A stretch of 64,000 bases of DNA. It comes from Nemesobacter sp965249045. Lineage in GTDB: Bacteria > Desulfobacterota_D > UBA1144 > Nemesobacterales > Nemesobacteraceae. Shown here one piece after another: positions 1-8,538 of the stretch. Made by a program: the position numbers and the translations under genes. The notes under the pieces were generated by a model, which saw only the letters and a program-made list of their open reading frames with translations, had not been told where the DNA came from and searched no databases. The stretch is taken from positions 62,001-126,000 of the forward strand of contig OZ252213.1 in assembly GCA_965249045.1 (NCBI GenBank), given 5' to 3'. Every line of letters begins with the position of its first letter. The first letter of the stretch is position 1.

Positions 1-710
1 CCGAAAGTCGCAGCAACCGCGTCTTTTATTTCCTCGGGATCAAAATCCCCAACCACAACCAGAATCATGTTGTCCGGTGAATACCACTTTTTGTAGAAAT
101 CCAGAATCCCGTCCCTAGTGAAACTCCCAACGCTCTGCTTGGTTCCTATTATCGGCCTTCCGTAGGCATGAACGCTGTAGGCAGTGGAAAGAAGCTCCTG
201 GCTAAGGACCCTTGAAGGAGAGTCCTCTCCCCTTCTTATCTCTTCCTGGACAACCTCAAGTTCCTTTTCAAGTTCCGCGGGGTCAAAAGCCGAGTTCTCC
301 ATGACGTCAGAGAGCAGGTCAAGCGCCATTGGTAAAAAGCGCTTAGCGCTTACGATGTAGTAAACAGTCTCGTCAAAGGAGGTAAAAGCGTTTATGTCTC
401 CGCCGCCCGCCTCCACCATTCCGGCTATCTCTCCAACCCGTCTTTTTTCCGTCCCCTTGAAAAGCATGTGTTCGTGCACGTGCGCGAGGCCGTACTCTCC
501 CTCCACCTCACACGCGCTTCCGGTCTTAACCCACACGTTCACGGCGACGACCGGAGAAGAGTCGTTTCTCTCAAGAAGCACGGTCATACCATTTTCAAGA
601 CTGTATTTCGTTACTCCGCCAACACCCGCCGAGGTCTGCGCATTCAAACTCATAAGGTTTGCTCCCGTAATCAGAATGAACAAAAAAAGTGATTTGAAAA
701 ACCAGTTCAT
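1..710 (-). CDS. M16 family zinc peptidase (insulinase/processing-peptidase type), C-terminus cut by window edge
   Basis: About 236 N-terminal residues are present; the rest lies beyond base 1. An N-terminal hydrophobic stretch (FFKSLFLFILITG) ending near LNAQ looks like a signal peptide, so the protein is probably periplasmic. The inverted zinc motif HxxEH is visible as LAHVHEHMLFKGT around residue 85. It is followed by the family's GGxINAxTS-like segment (GGGDINAFTSFDETVYY) and by the SPSRVLSQELL and YGRPIIGT segments typical of M16 N-domains. The ATG at 710 gives an intact signal peptide; a GGGAG lies only 3 nt upstream, so the start is fairly but not fully certain. It ends 27 nt from pssA on the same strand. 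The family degrades peptides or processes exported proteins; the substrate is unknown. Confidence 0.85.
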   Translation of the reverse strand, partial: MNWFFKSLFLFILITGANLMSLNAQTSAGVGGVTKYSLENGMTVLLERNDSSPVVAVNVWVKTGSACEVEGEYGLAHVHEHMLFKGTEKRRVGEIAGMVEAGGGDINAFTSFDETVYYIVSAKRFLPMALDLLSDVMENSAFDPAELEKELEVVQEEIRRGEDSPSRVLSQELLSTAYSVHAYGRPIIGTKQSVGSFTRDGILDFYKKWYSPDNMILVVVGDFDPEEIKDAVAATF

Positions 711-737
711 CAACTCCCGCCGCCTGAAGAAAAACCC

Positions 738-1568
738 CTAGGATTCGTCACCAGCGAGGGGTTCCGATTCTTTGTCCCGTGATTTTGCCTTTGCAGCAAG
801 CTTCCAGGCGCAACGTCCGAGCTCGAGGAGGAAATAACAATAAGTTATAACGACCGCGACCACTCCGGGATTGGTAACAAGCGCCGTAATGATTATGGAA
901 CCTGCGACAAGAGTGCTGAAAGGTCCGAATCTGGCGAGCCGCGGGAGTTTCCGGTAAGGAACCTCGCTTACCATAACAAGTCCCACGATGGGAACGAAGA
1001 AAAGATAAAAAGATTCCATAAGGGATGAGGTTATGATCTGAAATTCGGAAAAAAGAAGTATCGGAGACAGAACAAGCCCCGCGGCCATCGGGCTCGGAAG
1101 ACCCGTGAACACGCGCTTTTCCTTGGTCGTGAACTGCACATTAAAACGCGCCAGCCTGAGCGCCGCGCAGACCACGTAAAAAAGCATAGCCATAAGTGCC
1201 GGTTTTCCGTAATCCGAAAGTCCCCACACGTAGAGAAGCACGGCAGGGGCCACTCCAAACGATACAAGGTCGCAGAGAGAATCATAGGACGCTCCGAAGC
1301 GGCTTTCCGAGTTAAGAGCCCTTGCTATTCTGCCGTCTAGCATGTCGACAAGTACCGCCATGCCGATAAAAGCCGCTGCCCACCAGAACTGAGTGAAAGG
1401 CCACTGCTCGGAGATATCGCCTGAGTAGGATCCATAAATGGAAATCGAAGTCACAATGGACGCGAGCCCAAACGTAAAGCCCAGAGTCGTAAGCAGGCTC
1501 GGCAGTATAGGAATAAGTCTTCCTCCGCGGGAAGGCTTTCTCCTTTTCTTTTTTTTCAAGTTATCCAT
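738..1568 (-). CDS. pssA: CDP-diacylglycerol--serine O-phosphatidyltransferase
   Basis: Makes phosphatidylserine from CDP-diacylglycerol and serine at the inner membrane, the step before decarboxylation to phosphatidylethanolamine. The 276-residue protein has a basic N-terminus (KKKKRRK) and several membrane segments. The CDP-alcohol phosphotransferase signature D-x2-DG-x2-AR-x8-G-x3-D-x3-D is readable as DMLDGRIARALN...FGASYDSLCDLVSFG. Length fits the PssA group. Its first 13 bases overlap the 3' end of psd, so the two are translationally coupled and act in consecutive steps. Stop is at 738-740. Confidence 0.93.
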   Translation of the reverse strand: MDNLKKKKRRKPSRGGRLIPILPSLLTTLGFTFGLASIVTSISIYGSYSGDISEQWPFTQFWWAAAFIGMAVLVDMLDGRIARALNSESRFGASYDSLCDLVSFGVAPAVLLYVWGLSDYGKPALMAMLFYVVCAALRLARFNVQFTTKEKRVFTGLPSPMAAGLVLSPILLFSEFQIITSSLMESFYLFFVPIVGLVMVSEVPYRKLPRLARFGPFSTLVAGSIIITALVTNPGVVAVVITYCYFLLELGRCAWKLAAKAKSRDKESEPLAGDES

Positions 1569-2203
1569 GCTATAACCGTCCTGCCGGCCACTACCTTCTG
1601 CCCCACCTCAACTCCTACCTTCACGTTCTCGGGCAGGTATACATCCACTCTTGAACCAAACTTTATCATCCCGAATTTTTCCCCGATTTCCAACACGTCG
1701 CCGAATTTTGCGCGCGATACTATCCTTCTCGCAAGAAAACCAGCCACCTGAACTATAACCACCCGCACGCCGCCTTCGCACTCAATAAGGGTCGCAAGCC
1801 GCTCGTTGGTATCGGATGAATACCCCTTAAAGGCCATTTTGAATTTGCCGGGGTAATAGGTAGTTCCGATGACCTTGCCTGAAACAGGGGACCTGTTTAT
1901 ATGGCAGTCGAAAATCGAGAGAAAAATACTTATTCTTCTCGTGTTTCGCTTAAGGTAGTCGTTTTCGAGGATCTCTGAGATATCTATTATTTTCCCGTCT
2001 GCGGGACAAATCACAGAACCGGGGTCAAGTGGAGGAAGCTCTCTCTGCGGATCCCTGAAAAAAAAGACAAGAAAAACGGTGAGCAGAACAAAAACTATAA
2101 AGAGAAAGAAAGGGCCCAAGAGTGCGAGGATAAGACAAAGCGCGGCGGAAACATAAATTATGCCGAGCCCTTCGCTTGCGACCCTCAGAAACCGAAAATC
2201 CAT
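1556..2203 (-). CDS. psd: Phosphatidylserine decarboxylase, short (type II-like) form
   Basis: Decarboxylates phosphatidylserine to phosphatidylethanolamine using a pyruvoyl group formed by self-cleavage. About 215 residues, the short archaeal/bacterial form. An N-terminal membrane hairpin (IIYVSAALCLILALLGPFFLFIV...) precedes the catalytic part, with CPADGKI, the INRSPVSG segment and a cleavage-site-like GS in MIKFGSRVDVYLP near the C-terminus. The Ser of that GS is the expected pyruvoyl precursor. An in-frame TTG lies at 2206, but ATG at 2203 is preferred because it overlaps the ilvC stop as TGATG. The downstream overlap with pssA couples synthesis of both enzymes. Confidence 0.92.
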   Translation of the reverse strand: MDFRFLRVASEGLGIIYVSAALCLILALLGPFFLFIVFVLLTVFLVFFFRDPQRELPPLDPGSVICPADGKIIDISEILENDYLKRNTRRISIFLSIFDCHINRSPVSGKVIGTTYYPGKFKMAFKGYSSDTNERLATLIECEGGVRVVIVQVAGFLARRIVSRAKFGDVLEIGEKFGMIKFGSRVDVYLPENVKVGVEVGQKVVAGRTVIAWIT

Positions 2204-3219
2204 CAATTTTTGTCTTTATCAACCAGTTTTTTCTGGAAAAGCGAGCTCATCATTCCCCTAAGCTCGGCCCCGACGCTTTCAATCGGATGTTCTTCGCCCT
2301 GCCTGAGAAGCGCGTTATAGGAAGGCCTCCCAGCCTGATTCTCAAGTATCCATTCCGACGCGAACTGCCCGGACTGAATCTCCCCGATTATCTTTTTCAT
2401 CTCCTGTTTTACGGACTCGTTTATGAGTCTGGGGCCCCTGGTTATGTCTCCGTATTTGGCCGTATCGCTTACCGAGTAGCGCATGTTCGCTATCCCGCCC
2501 TCGTATATGAGGTCAACTATCAGCTTGACTTCATGGCAGCACTCAAAATACGCCATCTCCGGCGGATAACCAGCCTCGACAAGTGTCTCGTATCCGGCCA
2601 TGATAAGGGCCGTGAGCCCCCCGCAGAGAACTGACTGCTCCCCGAAAAGATCGGTTTCCGTCTCATCCTTGAAAGTCGTCTCTATAACGCCCGCCCTCGC
2701 ACATCCAATGGCCTTGGCATAACCGAGGGCAAGATCTTTCGCGCTGCCCGTCGGGTTCTGGTGAATGGCCACGAGTCCCGGCACCCCGGCGCCTTCAACA
2801 TACTGATTCCTTACTGTGTGCCCGGGAGCCTTAGGAGCAACCATGAATACGTCTATATCAGCAGGAGGGGTGATTTGTCCGTAGTGAATATTGAAACCGT
2901 GACTGAACATAAGCGCGTTTCCGGCAGCAAGGTTCTTTGCAATATGCTCATGGTATATCGCCGGCTGGTATGTGTCCGGAGCCAGCATAACCACTATGTC
3001 CGCGGATTTAGAAGCGGCCGAAACGGACTTTACGTTAAAACCCGCCTCCTTGGCCTTTTTCCAGTTGGCCCCATCCTTAATATCAGCGACCGTGACTGAG
3101 ATTCCGCTCTCTCTTAAGTTCTGGGCGTGGGCATGGCCCTGGCTTCCGTAACCTATTATCGCAACCTTCTTTTTCTTAAGCTTAGACGAATCGATATCCT
3201 TATCGTAGTAAACTTTCAC
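2203..3219 (-). CDS. ilvC: Ketol-acid reductoisomerase (NADP+), class I
   Basis: Second step of branched-chain amino acid synthesis: Mg-dependent isomerisation and NADPH reduction of acetolactate. At 338 residues it is the short class I form. The Rossmann loop GYGSQGHAHAQNLRESG is visible near residue 25, as are the substrate/metal segments KAPGHTVRNQY and DETETDLFGEQ(S)VLCGG, and E/H residues in the knotted C-domain (YFECCHEVKLIVDLIYEGG). It lies 13 nt downstream of ilvN, and its stop overlaps the psd start, which chains amino acid and phospholipid genes into one transcript. Confidence 0.96.
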   Translation of the reverse strand: MKVYYDKDIDSSKLKKKKVAIIGYGSQGHAHAQNLRESGISVTVADIKDGANWKKAKEAGFNVKSVSAASKSADIVVMLAPDTYQPAIYHEHIAKNLAAGNALMFSHGFNIHYGQITPPADIDVFMVAPKAPGHTVRNQYVEGAGVPGLVAIHQNPTGSAKDLALGYAKAIGCARAGVIETTFKDETETDLFGEQSVLCGGLTALIMAGYETLVEAGYPPEMAYFECCHEVKLIVDLIYEGGIANMRYSVSDTAKYGDITRGPRLINESVKQEMKKIIGEIQSGQFASEWILENQAGRPSYNALLRQGEEHPIESVGAELRGMMSSLFQKKLVDKDKN

Positions 3220-3232
3220 CGTTTATCCTCCT

Positions 3233-3727
3233 TTACTTGCTCTTCTTGTTCGCCCGGGACATGGCGACGGTTCCCGTTCTTGCGATTTCCTTTATCCCGA
3301 AAGGTCTTTGAAGCTCTAAAAATGCCTGGATCTTCTGCTCATCCCCGGTAACCTCGAACGTGTAGGATCTCGCGGACACGTCAACGACCTTGGCCCGGAA
3401 TATGTTGGCGATCCGCAGGATTTCCGCCTTGGAATCGGCCTTCGCGTCAACCTTGATGAGAATCATCTCTCTTTCCACGCGGTCAAGTTCGGTCATGTCA
3501 ACAACCTTGATCACGTTAACCATGTTGTTGAATCTTTTGATTATCTGCTGAATTATGGCTTCGTTGCCGGTTGTGACCAGGGTTATTCTGGACGTCCCCG
3601 GTTCCTGGGTCTCCGCAACGTTAAGACTCTCTATATTGAAATCCCTCGCGCTGAAAAGCCCGGCAATTCTTGAAAGTACCCCGGCTTCATTGTCTACCGT
3701 TATGGATATGGTGTGTCTCGATTTCAT
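3233..3727 (-). CDS. ilvN: Acetolactate synthase small (regulatory) subunit
   Basis: Regulatory subunit that confers valine sensitivity and activates the catalytic subunit IlvB/IlvI. The 164 residues comprise an N-terminal ACT domain (RHTISITVDNEAGVLSRIAGLF, with the GVLSRI effector loop) and a second ACT-like C-terminal domain (EILRIANIFRAKVVDVS). Length is normal for IlvH/IlvN. The catalytic subunit gene is not adjacent: upstream lie grxD and bolA after a 107-nt gap. The large subunit must therefore be encoded elsewhere, which is unusual for an ilvN-ilvC pair. Confidence 0.93.
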   Translation of the reverse strand: MKSRHTISITVDNEAGVLSRIAGLFSARDFNIESLNVAETQEPGTSRITLVTTGNEAIIQQIIKRFNNMVNVIKVVDMTELDRVEREMILIKVDAKADSKAEILRIANIFRAKVVDVSARSYTFEVTGDEQKIQAFLELQRPFGIKEIARTGTVAMSRANKKSK

Positions 3728-3834
3728 GGAACCTCCAAACTATGGTGAAAAAGCTGTCAGGGAACCGCAATTATACCGAATCCCAAAAAAATGTTAATAC
3801 CTCCGGCCGCAGAATTGGCCGTCGCGCAAGCTTC

Positions 3835-4155
3835 TCAGCTCTCCGCGTCTCCCTTAAGAATTTCCCCCAGTTCCCCGTTTACGTGCATGTCAGTGCATAT
3901 ATCGCACCCGCCTATGAAATTGCCGTTAACGTAGAGCTGCGGAAGCGTCGGCCACTGCGAGAATTCCTTTATCCCCTGGCGGATCTCCGGATCCAAAAGA
4001 ATGTCGACGGTTTCGTAATCCACTTTATAGAAGTTAAGAATGTTCACAACCTGGGCCGAAAAACCGCACCGAGGCGCATCCTTTGACCCCTTCATATAGA
4101 GGACAATAGGGGTTTCCCCGATCTGACGCTCTATTTTTTTCTGTATATCTGACAT
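3835..4155 (-). CDS. grxD: Monothiol glutaredoxin, Grx4 type
   Basis: The 106-residue protein carries the monothiol active site CGFS (DAPRCGFSAQVV) and the downstream WPTLPQLYVNGNFIGGCDI glutathione-binding segment. Such proteins bind and transfer a [2Fe-2S] cluster with glutathione. It is 11 nt downstream of a BolA-family gene. Grx4-BolA pairs form heterodimeric Fe-S complexes involved in iron sensing and cluster trafficking, so the operon arrangement supports a joint function. Confidence 0.95.
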   Translation of the reverse strand: MSDIQKKIERQIGETPIVLYMKGSKDAPRCGFSAQVVNILNFYKVDYETVDILLDPEIRQGIKEFSQWPTLPQLYVNGNFIGGCDICTDMHVNGELGEILKGDAES

Positions 4156-4166
4156 TACCCTGCTCC

Positions 4167-4406
4167 TTACTTTTTAAGTTTCTCCCACTGATCGTCCGTA
4201 TAGGTTTTTATCGAGATTGCGTGAATCTCGGATTCCATAGCGTCTCCAAGCGCCGCGTAAACAAGCTTGTGACGCTCAAGTGGCGGCCTGCCCCTGAACT
4301 GTTCGGATACCACGACCGCCTGAAAATGCGTTCCGTCCCCCTCGACCTCGACAAACGACGCCTGAATACCCTGCTCTATCATTTCGCGAATTCGCTGCGT
4401 TTCCAT
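4167..4406 (-). CDS. BolA/IbaG family protein
   Basis: A 79-residue single-domain protein. It shows the class II KH-like BolA fold pattern: GDGTHFQAVVVSEQFRGRPPLERHKLVYAAL, with the invariant RHKLVY helix and a C-terminal HAISIKTYTDDQW. The His in RHKLVY is the usual partner for cluster ligation with a monothiol glutaredoxin. Placement immediately before grxD is the classical operon. Whether it is BolA proper or IbaG cannot be decided from length alone; the short form and HAISIKTYTP-like end favour IbaG. Confidence 0.9.
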   Translation of the reverse strand: METQRIREMIEQGIQASFVEVEGDGTHFQAVVVSEQFRGRPPLERHKLVYAALGDAMESEIHAISIKTYTDDQWEKLKK

Positions 4407-4533
4407 TACAGCGGGGAATTATATACGCATATCACCGCGTTTCCAAGAAAAGGGTCCCAAGCCGATTTCCCTTGCAAAAATCCCCGGCTGTTTTATCTTT
4501 AATGTGCCTGAAAAAAGAGGTTTCCCACTACAA

Positions 4534-4977
4534 ATGAAAGTCAGAGAGATAATGAGCAGCCCAGTGGTCACCGCCAATGAGGACGACTCGCTTGAGCAAT
4601 GCGCGCGCAAGATGCTTGAACTCAAAATCGACGAACTTCCCGTGGTAAACGACGGCGGAGAGCTTACGGGATTTCTCTCCGTAACCGACTTTGTCGCCAA
4701 GAAAACCACCGTTTCCTTCTCAAGAACCGAAATTCTTGAGCTTTTCGGACAGTGGTTTGACAAGAGAGAAATCGAAAGGATATACAAGGATGCAGGGCGC
4801 ATCACCGCGAAGGAAGTAATGAGCAGCCCGGTTATCTCCATCGGCCCGGATGAATCGGTAAAAGAAGTGTTCGAGAAACTGGCCGGAGCCGGCATCCACA
4901 GTGTCGTCGTGGTCGAGGACGAAAAACCCGTGGGACTTGTCTCGGTATCAGATTTCCTGAAACTGATCGTGAGATAG
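4534..4977 (+). CDS. Tandem CBS-domain protein
   Basis: Two CBS motifs make up essentially the whole protein (147 residues from the ATG at 4534). The first runs from KVREIMSSPVVTANEDDSLEQCARKM to LPVVNDGGELTGFLSVTDFV. The second runs from TAKEVMSSPVISIGPDESVKEVFEKL to VVVEDEKPVGLVSVSDFLKLI. Such stand-alone pairs bind adenine nucleotides and act as energy sensors. An in-frame GTG at 4504 would add 10 residues, but MKVREIM is the usual start for this group and has AGAGG upstream. It begins a plus-strand run divergent from bolA. Confidence 0.88.
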   Translation: MKVREIMSSPVVTANEDDSLEQCARKMLELKIDELPVVNDGGELTGFLSVTDFVAKKTTVSFSRTEILELFGQWFDKREIERIYKDAGRITAKEVMSSPVISIGPDESVKEVFEKLAGAGIHSVVVVEDEKPVGLVSVSDFLKLIVR

Positions 4978-5003
4978 CCTATCTCCGGTTCCGCTCCGCT
5001 ATC

Positions 5004-5387
5004 ATGAAAAGCTTTGGGGTATCAAAGGAAAAGCAGACGGTACTTGCGCGGGAAATGAAGCGTTTGGGCATAAGGGAAGAGGATCTCGAGGAAACTTTCA
5101 CAAGATCCTCGGGACCCGGAGGTCAGAACGTAAACAAGGTGGCTACCTGCGTGCACCTGCGACACCGCCCAAGCGGTATTACCGTAAAGGTTATGAGGGA
5201 ACGTTCCCAAGCGCTTAATAGATTCCTCGCAAGAAGAAATCTCGCCGAGAGAATCGCGACGCTGCTTTACGGAGAAGATTCTGCGGAAACAAAGAAAGCG
5301 CGGAAAACAATAAAACAGAAGAAAAGAAGAAAAAGAAAAACGGCGAAAAAACTCGCCGCCGGAGACGGCGGAAACGTTCAGGAATAA
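5004..5387 (+). CDS. Class I release-factor-like protein (GGQ domain only)
   Basis: The 127 residues contain just the peptidyl-tRNA hydrolysis domain of class I release factors. The catalytic GGQ sits in TRSSGPGGQNVNKVATCVHLRH, and the protein ends in a very basic tail (KKARKTIKQKKRRKRKT). It lacks the codon-recognition domains of RF1/RF2. By family knowledge such proteins (ArfB/YaeJ and C12orf65-like) release peptides from stalled ribosomes; the Lys/Arg-rich tail could enter an empty mRNA channel. It follows the CBS gene by 26 nt. Confidence 0.9.
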   Translation: MKSFGVSKEKQTVLAREMKRLGIREEDLEETFTRSSGPGGQNVNKVATCVHLRHRPSGITVKVMRERSQALNRFLARRNLAERIATLLYGEDSAETKKARKTIKQKKRRKRKTAKKLAAGDGGNVQE

Positions 5388-5409
5388 GACTGCGGCTGGC
5401 GAATACGCA

Positions 5410-5994
5410 ATGAAAAAAGCTTCCGATTCCAAATACGGCTCCGAAACGCACGGCACGGCAAGCGGATCTGCGTTTGGGGATTACGGATCGCTCCGCCAGT
5501 TATGGTGCTTAACGTTTCTTTTACTGCTTTGCCCGGCGGCGGCGGGAGCCGAAACTCTGACGGGCAAGCCTTACGTAACGGACGGCGACACGGTCAGGAT
5601 CTCAGGGGAGCGGATCAGACTCGAAGGCATCGACGCACCGGAGAGAAAGCAGCGGTGCAAAGACTCCTCCGGAAAAAGCTACAGCTGCGGCCTTGTTTCA
5701 ACCGCGGCTCTTAGAACCAAGACAGGGAGCAATTCCATTACGTGCGAGGGCACGGCGCGCGACCGTTACGGACGCTTTCTCGGGATCTGCTACCTAGGTG
5801 AGCTTGACTTAAACGGCTGGCTGGTCCGAAACGGTTACGCTCTCGCTTACACGCGCTACTCGCGCCGCTACGCCTCCGCCGAGCAGGAGGCCCGCCAAAA
5901 CGGCCGCGGCCTGTGGGCCGGGGAATTCGTCGCGCCCTGGAACTGGCGAAAGGGAGAACGGCTTACGACCACCTCTCAACCGCCCGGTCAGTGA
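5410..5994 (+). CDS. Secreted staphylococcal-nuclease-like (thermonuclease) protein
   Basis: 194 residues with a long polar N-region and then a hydrophobic signal segment (LWCLTFLLLLCPAAAGAET). The SNase OB-fold follows: DGDTVRISGERIRLEGIDAPERKQ, with the calcium-binding Asp and first catalytic Arg, then ARDRYGRFLGICYL with the second Arg, LNGWLVRNGYALAY, and YASAEQEARQNGRGLWAGEF. All landmark residues of the family are present. No good Shine-Dalgarno precedes the ATG at 5410, so the exact start is uncertain. The likely role is exported nucleic-acid degradation or phosphate/nucleotide scavenging. Confidence 0.9.
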   Translation: MKKASDSKYGSETHGTASGSAFGDYGSLRQLWCLTFLLLLCPAAAGAETLTGKPYVTDGDTVRISGERIRLEGIDAPERKQRCKDSSGKSYSCGLVSTAALRTKTGSNSITCEGTARDRYGRFLGICYLGELDLNGWLVRNGYALAYTRYSRRYASAEQEARQNGRGLWAGEFVAPWNWRKGERLTTTSQPPGQ

Positions 5995-6044
5995 ATTGGC
6001 AGCGAAGAGTTGAAAAACCGGGAGTTTCCGTCAGTTTTACTTAC

Positions 6045-7325
6045 ATGGAAAACCAGACCGCAGATCCCCCCGAGGAAAGCCGCGGACTCTCAGAAGACTG
6101 GGTTGTTTTCGGACCGGCTTTCGTCCTTATCGCTCTCGGGCTTGTTTTCCCCCATCTCTCTCTTCCCAAGTTTTCGTGGACCCCCGATTCTCTGGGCAAG
6201 GTCTTAAGTGCGGAGAACATCTCTGTTTCCCTTTCGCTGGGCGCGGCCTTTTTGCTTCTCTCAAGCGTCGGCGTCCGCCTGCTGGGCGGATCAGTCGCCC
6301 GCTACGCCGCGGGCTTTCCCATAGTCTTCGCCCTCGCGTGGGCGTCCAAGTTCCTAGCCGGAAACGCAATGGCCAAGGAATGGGGGATAAGCTACGTCAT
6401 CTTCGCCCTTTTCATCGGAATGCTCATCGGCAACGTTTTCCCCGATCGCTTCCGGGAGGCGGTCCGCACCGAGTACTACATCAAAATCGGGCTTATCATC
6501 CTGGGTTCCGGGGTCCTGTTCGGCAAGATACTCTCTGCGGGGTTAGCGGGGATTCTGCAGGCCCTGCTCGTTGTCCTCGTCATCTGGTATGCCTGCTACT
6601 GGATCTGCCGGAAGCTTGCCGTGGATTCCGAGTTCGCCGTCATTCTCTCCACGGCCGTTTCAATCTGTGGAGTCTCGGCCGCCATTGCGGCCTGCGGAGC
6701 CATAGGCGGAGACAGAAAGAAGCTCTCCTACGTAACTTCTCTCGTTCTCATAGTGGCCGTCCCCATGATGCTGATCATGCCCTGGGCTGTAGAGCATTTC
6801 CAGATTCCTGCGGTAGTAGGAGGAGCATGGATCGGAGGAACCATTGACACAACAGGAGCCGTGGTGGCCGCCGGGGAACTGGTGGGAGAGTCGGCGATGA
6901 ACGCCGCCGTAGTGGTGAAGTTTTCGCAGAACGCAATGCTGGGTCTAGCGGCGTTCGCTCTTTCTCTGTGGTGGACGTTCCGCCAAGGCGCGGATGAAGG
7001 GGTAAAGCCGTCGGCCGGGGTCATCTGGGAGCGCTTTCCGAAATTCATTCTGGGTTTCATGGCGACATCGCTTCTTTTTTCCTTCGTCGTGGGAGACGAT
7101 CTCGTCTCGCAGACAAAGGGGCTCATGAAGGAACTTCGCGGCTGGTGGTTCGCCCTCGCCTTTGTCTGCATAGGCCTTGAGACCCATCTTTCCACCCTGA
7201 TCAGCATGGAAGAAGGCCGCCCCGCCTACGCGTTTCTCATAGCGCAGGGGATGAACGTCATCTGGACACTGGCCGTGGCGTGGCTTCTTTTCGGCGGCTT
7301 GTTATTCCCCGCCCCAGCTCTGTAG
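6045..7325 (+). CDS. UPF0324 (YeiH) family putative sulfate exporter-type membrane protein
   Basis: 426 residues from the ATG at 6045, dominated by about 10-12 hydrophobic segments. The hallmark repeats are clear: STAVSICGVSAAIAACGAIGG near the middle and GGAWIGGTIDTTGAVVAAG with VKFSQNAMLG in the second half. These match the TIGR00698/YeiH family, annotated as putative sulfate exporters. The biochemical substrate is not proven for the family. The open frame extends upstream into the nuclease gene, but those codons lack membrane character and a good ribosome site. Confidence 0.88.
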   Translation: MENQTADPPEESRGLSEDWVVFGPAFVLIALGLVFPHLSLPKFSWTPDSLGKVLSAENISVSLSLGAAFLLLSSVGVRLLGGSVARYAAGFPIVFALAWASKFLAGNAMAKEWGISYVIFALFIGMLIGNVFPDRFREAVRTEYYIKIGLIILGSGVLFGKILSAGLAGILQALLVVLVIWYACYWICRKLAVDSEFAVILSTAVSICGVSAAIAACGAIGGDRKKLSYVTSLVLIVAVPMMLIMPWAVEHFQIPAVVGGAWIGGTIDTTGAVVAAGELVGESAMNAAVVVKFSQNAMLGLAAFALSLWWTFRQGADEGVKPSAGVIWERFPKFILGFMATSLLFSFVVGDDLVSQTKGLMKELRGWWFALAFVCIGLETHLSTLISMEEGRPAYAFLIAQGMNVIWTLAVAWLLFGGLLFPAPAL

Positions 7326-7522
7326 GCGTTTTGTACAAAATACCGTAAACCCCGGAAGACCCCCTCTGGGTTTCAGGAACTAGCAGTTTTGGGAGGAAAA
7401 GAACTATTTCGAAGCCCCTTTCAGGAGGTGACAATCCAAAACTTCCGTATAATTCTGGTGATATTGCCAAACCCTTAAAGCCAAGTACCTTAATCCGATA
7501 AATATCCACAGGAGCGAACATA

Positions 7523-8518
7523 ATGAAAGCCATTATATATCACGAATTCGGAGGAGTCGATGTTCTTAAGTACGAAGAGGTAAGCAATCCGCAGCTCGGG
7601 CCGGGAGAAGTCCTGGTAGAGGTAAAATCCTCTTCAATAAATTTCATCGATCTTAGGCTTAGAAGCGGGAAATCACCCCGTCCAGTGCCTCTGCCGCATG
7701 TTGGAGGAGTAGATGTAGCGGGTATTGTCTGCGAGAAAAGCGATGACGTGTCCGACGTGGAGACGGGCCAGCGGGTCATGATCATGCCGGCGGTGCGCTC
7801 GGAGAGAGGCCTTGAGATAGTCGGGGTCAACCTCCACGGAGGATTTGCCGAATACATAAAGATTCCTTCGTCGAACGTGGTCGCGATCCCAGAAGGGCTT
7901 TCTTTTGATGACGCGGCGACTCTTCCCACCTGCTACGTTACCGCCTGGTACGCCTTTTGCGAAAGAGCAAATATCGGCAAGGGAGAGACGGTGCTCGTGC
8001 ACGCGGCGGGAAGCGGAACGGGAAGCGCGGCGATCCAGGTAGCCAAGCTTTTCGATTCTTTCGTTATAGCTACCGCGGGAAGTGACGAAAAACTTGAAAA
8101 GGCAAAAGAAATCGGGGCTGACGTCACAATAAATTACAACTCCTCGGATCTCGGAGAGGAGCTAAAGCAAGTTACTAAAACGCATAAAATAAACATGATC
8201 TTCGACCCCGTGGGGGCTTCGGTCTGGAAAGAAAACACCCAGTATATTGCCCCGAGGGGAAAACTTCTGCTGATCGGCGTCGCGGGAGGCGGGGTTACTG
8301 AAGCATCCATCGGTCCACTTATAATGAAAGATCTCTCGGTACTCGGAGTAACGGTGTTTAACGCACGAGTGGAACATTTCGAAAAAGTCGCGCAGCTTGC
8401 CGAGGAAGGGGCTCTTAAACCTTGGATACACAACAAGTTTCACCTTAGCGAAGCCGCGGCGGCGCAGAAAATTCTTGAAGACCGCCAGCAATTCGGAAAA
8501 GTCATTCTCAACCCGTAA
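7523..8518 (+). CDS. Zinc-free MDR oxidoreductase, NADPH:quinone reductase type
   Basis: 331 residues of the medium-chain dehydrogenase superfamily. The N-terminal GroES-like domain opens with MKAIIYHEFGGVDVLKYEEV. The nucleotide-binding loop is HAAGSGTGSAAIQVAKL (AxxGxxG), and AKEIGADVTINY and GKLLLIGVAGG follow. The catalytic and structural zinc ligands of alcohol dehydrogenases are absent, which places it among quinone reductase/enoyl reductase-like members. A typical ribosome site (ACAGGAG) lies upstream of the ATG. The preceding 197 nt hold no recognisable riboswitch. Confidence 0.88.
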   Translation: MKAIIYHEFGGVDVLKYEEVSNPQLGPGEVLVEVKSSSINFIDLRLRSGKSPRPVPLPHVGGVDVAGIVCEKSDDVSDVETGQRVMIMPAVRSERGLEIVGVNLHGGFAEYIKIPSSNVVAIPEGLSFDDAATLPTCYVTAWYAFCERANIGKGETVLVHAAGSGTGSAAIQVAKLFDSFVIATAGSDEKLEKAKEIGADVTINYNSSDLGEELKQVTKTHKINMIFDPVGASVWKENTQYIAPRGKLLLIGVAGGGVTEASIGPLIMKDLSVLGVTVFNARVEHFEKVAQLAEEGALKPWIHNKFHLSEAAAAQKILEDRQQFGKVILNP

Positions 8519-8538
8519 GGAAAAGCCGGGGGTTCAAG

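Noticed and set aside
7326..7522. Cobalamin or other riboswitch before the quinone reductase/ABC importer genes
   Set aside because: No B12-box or other conserved aptamer sequence was found, and the gap lies before the oxidoreductase rather than the binding protein.
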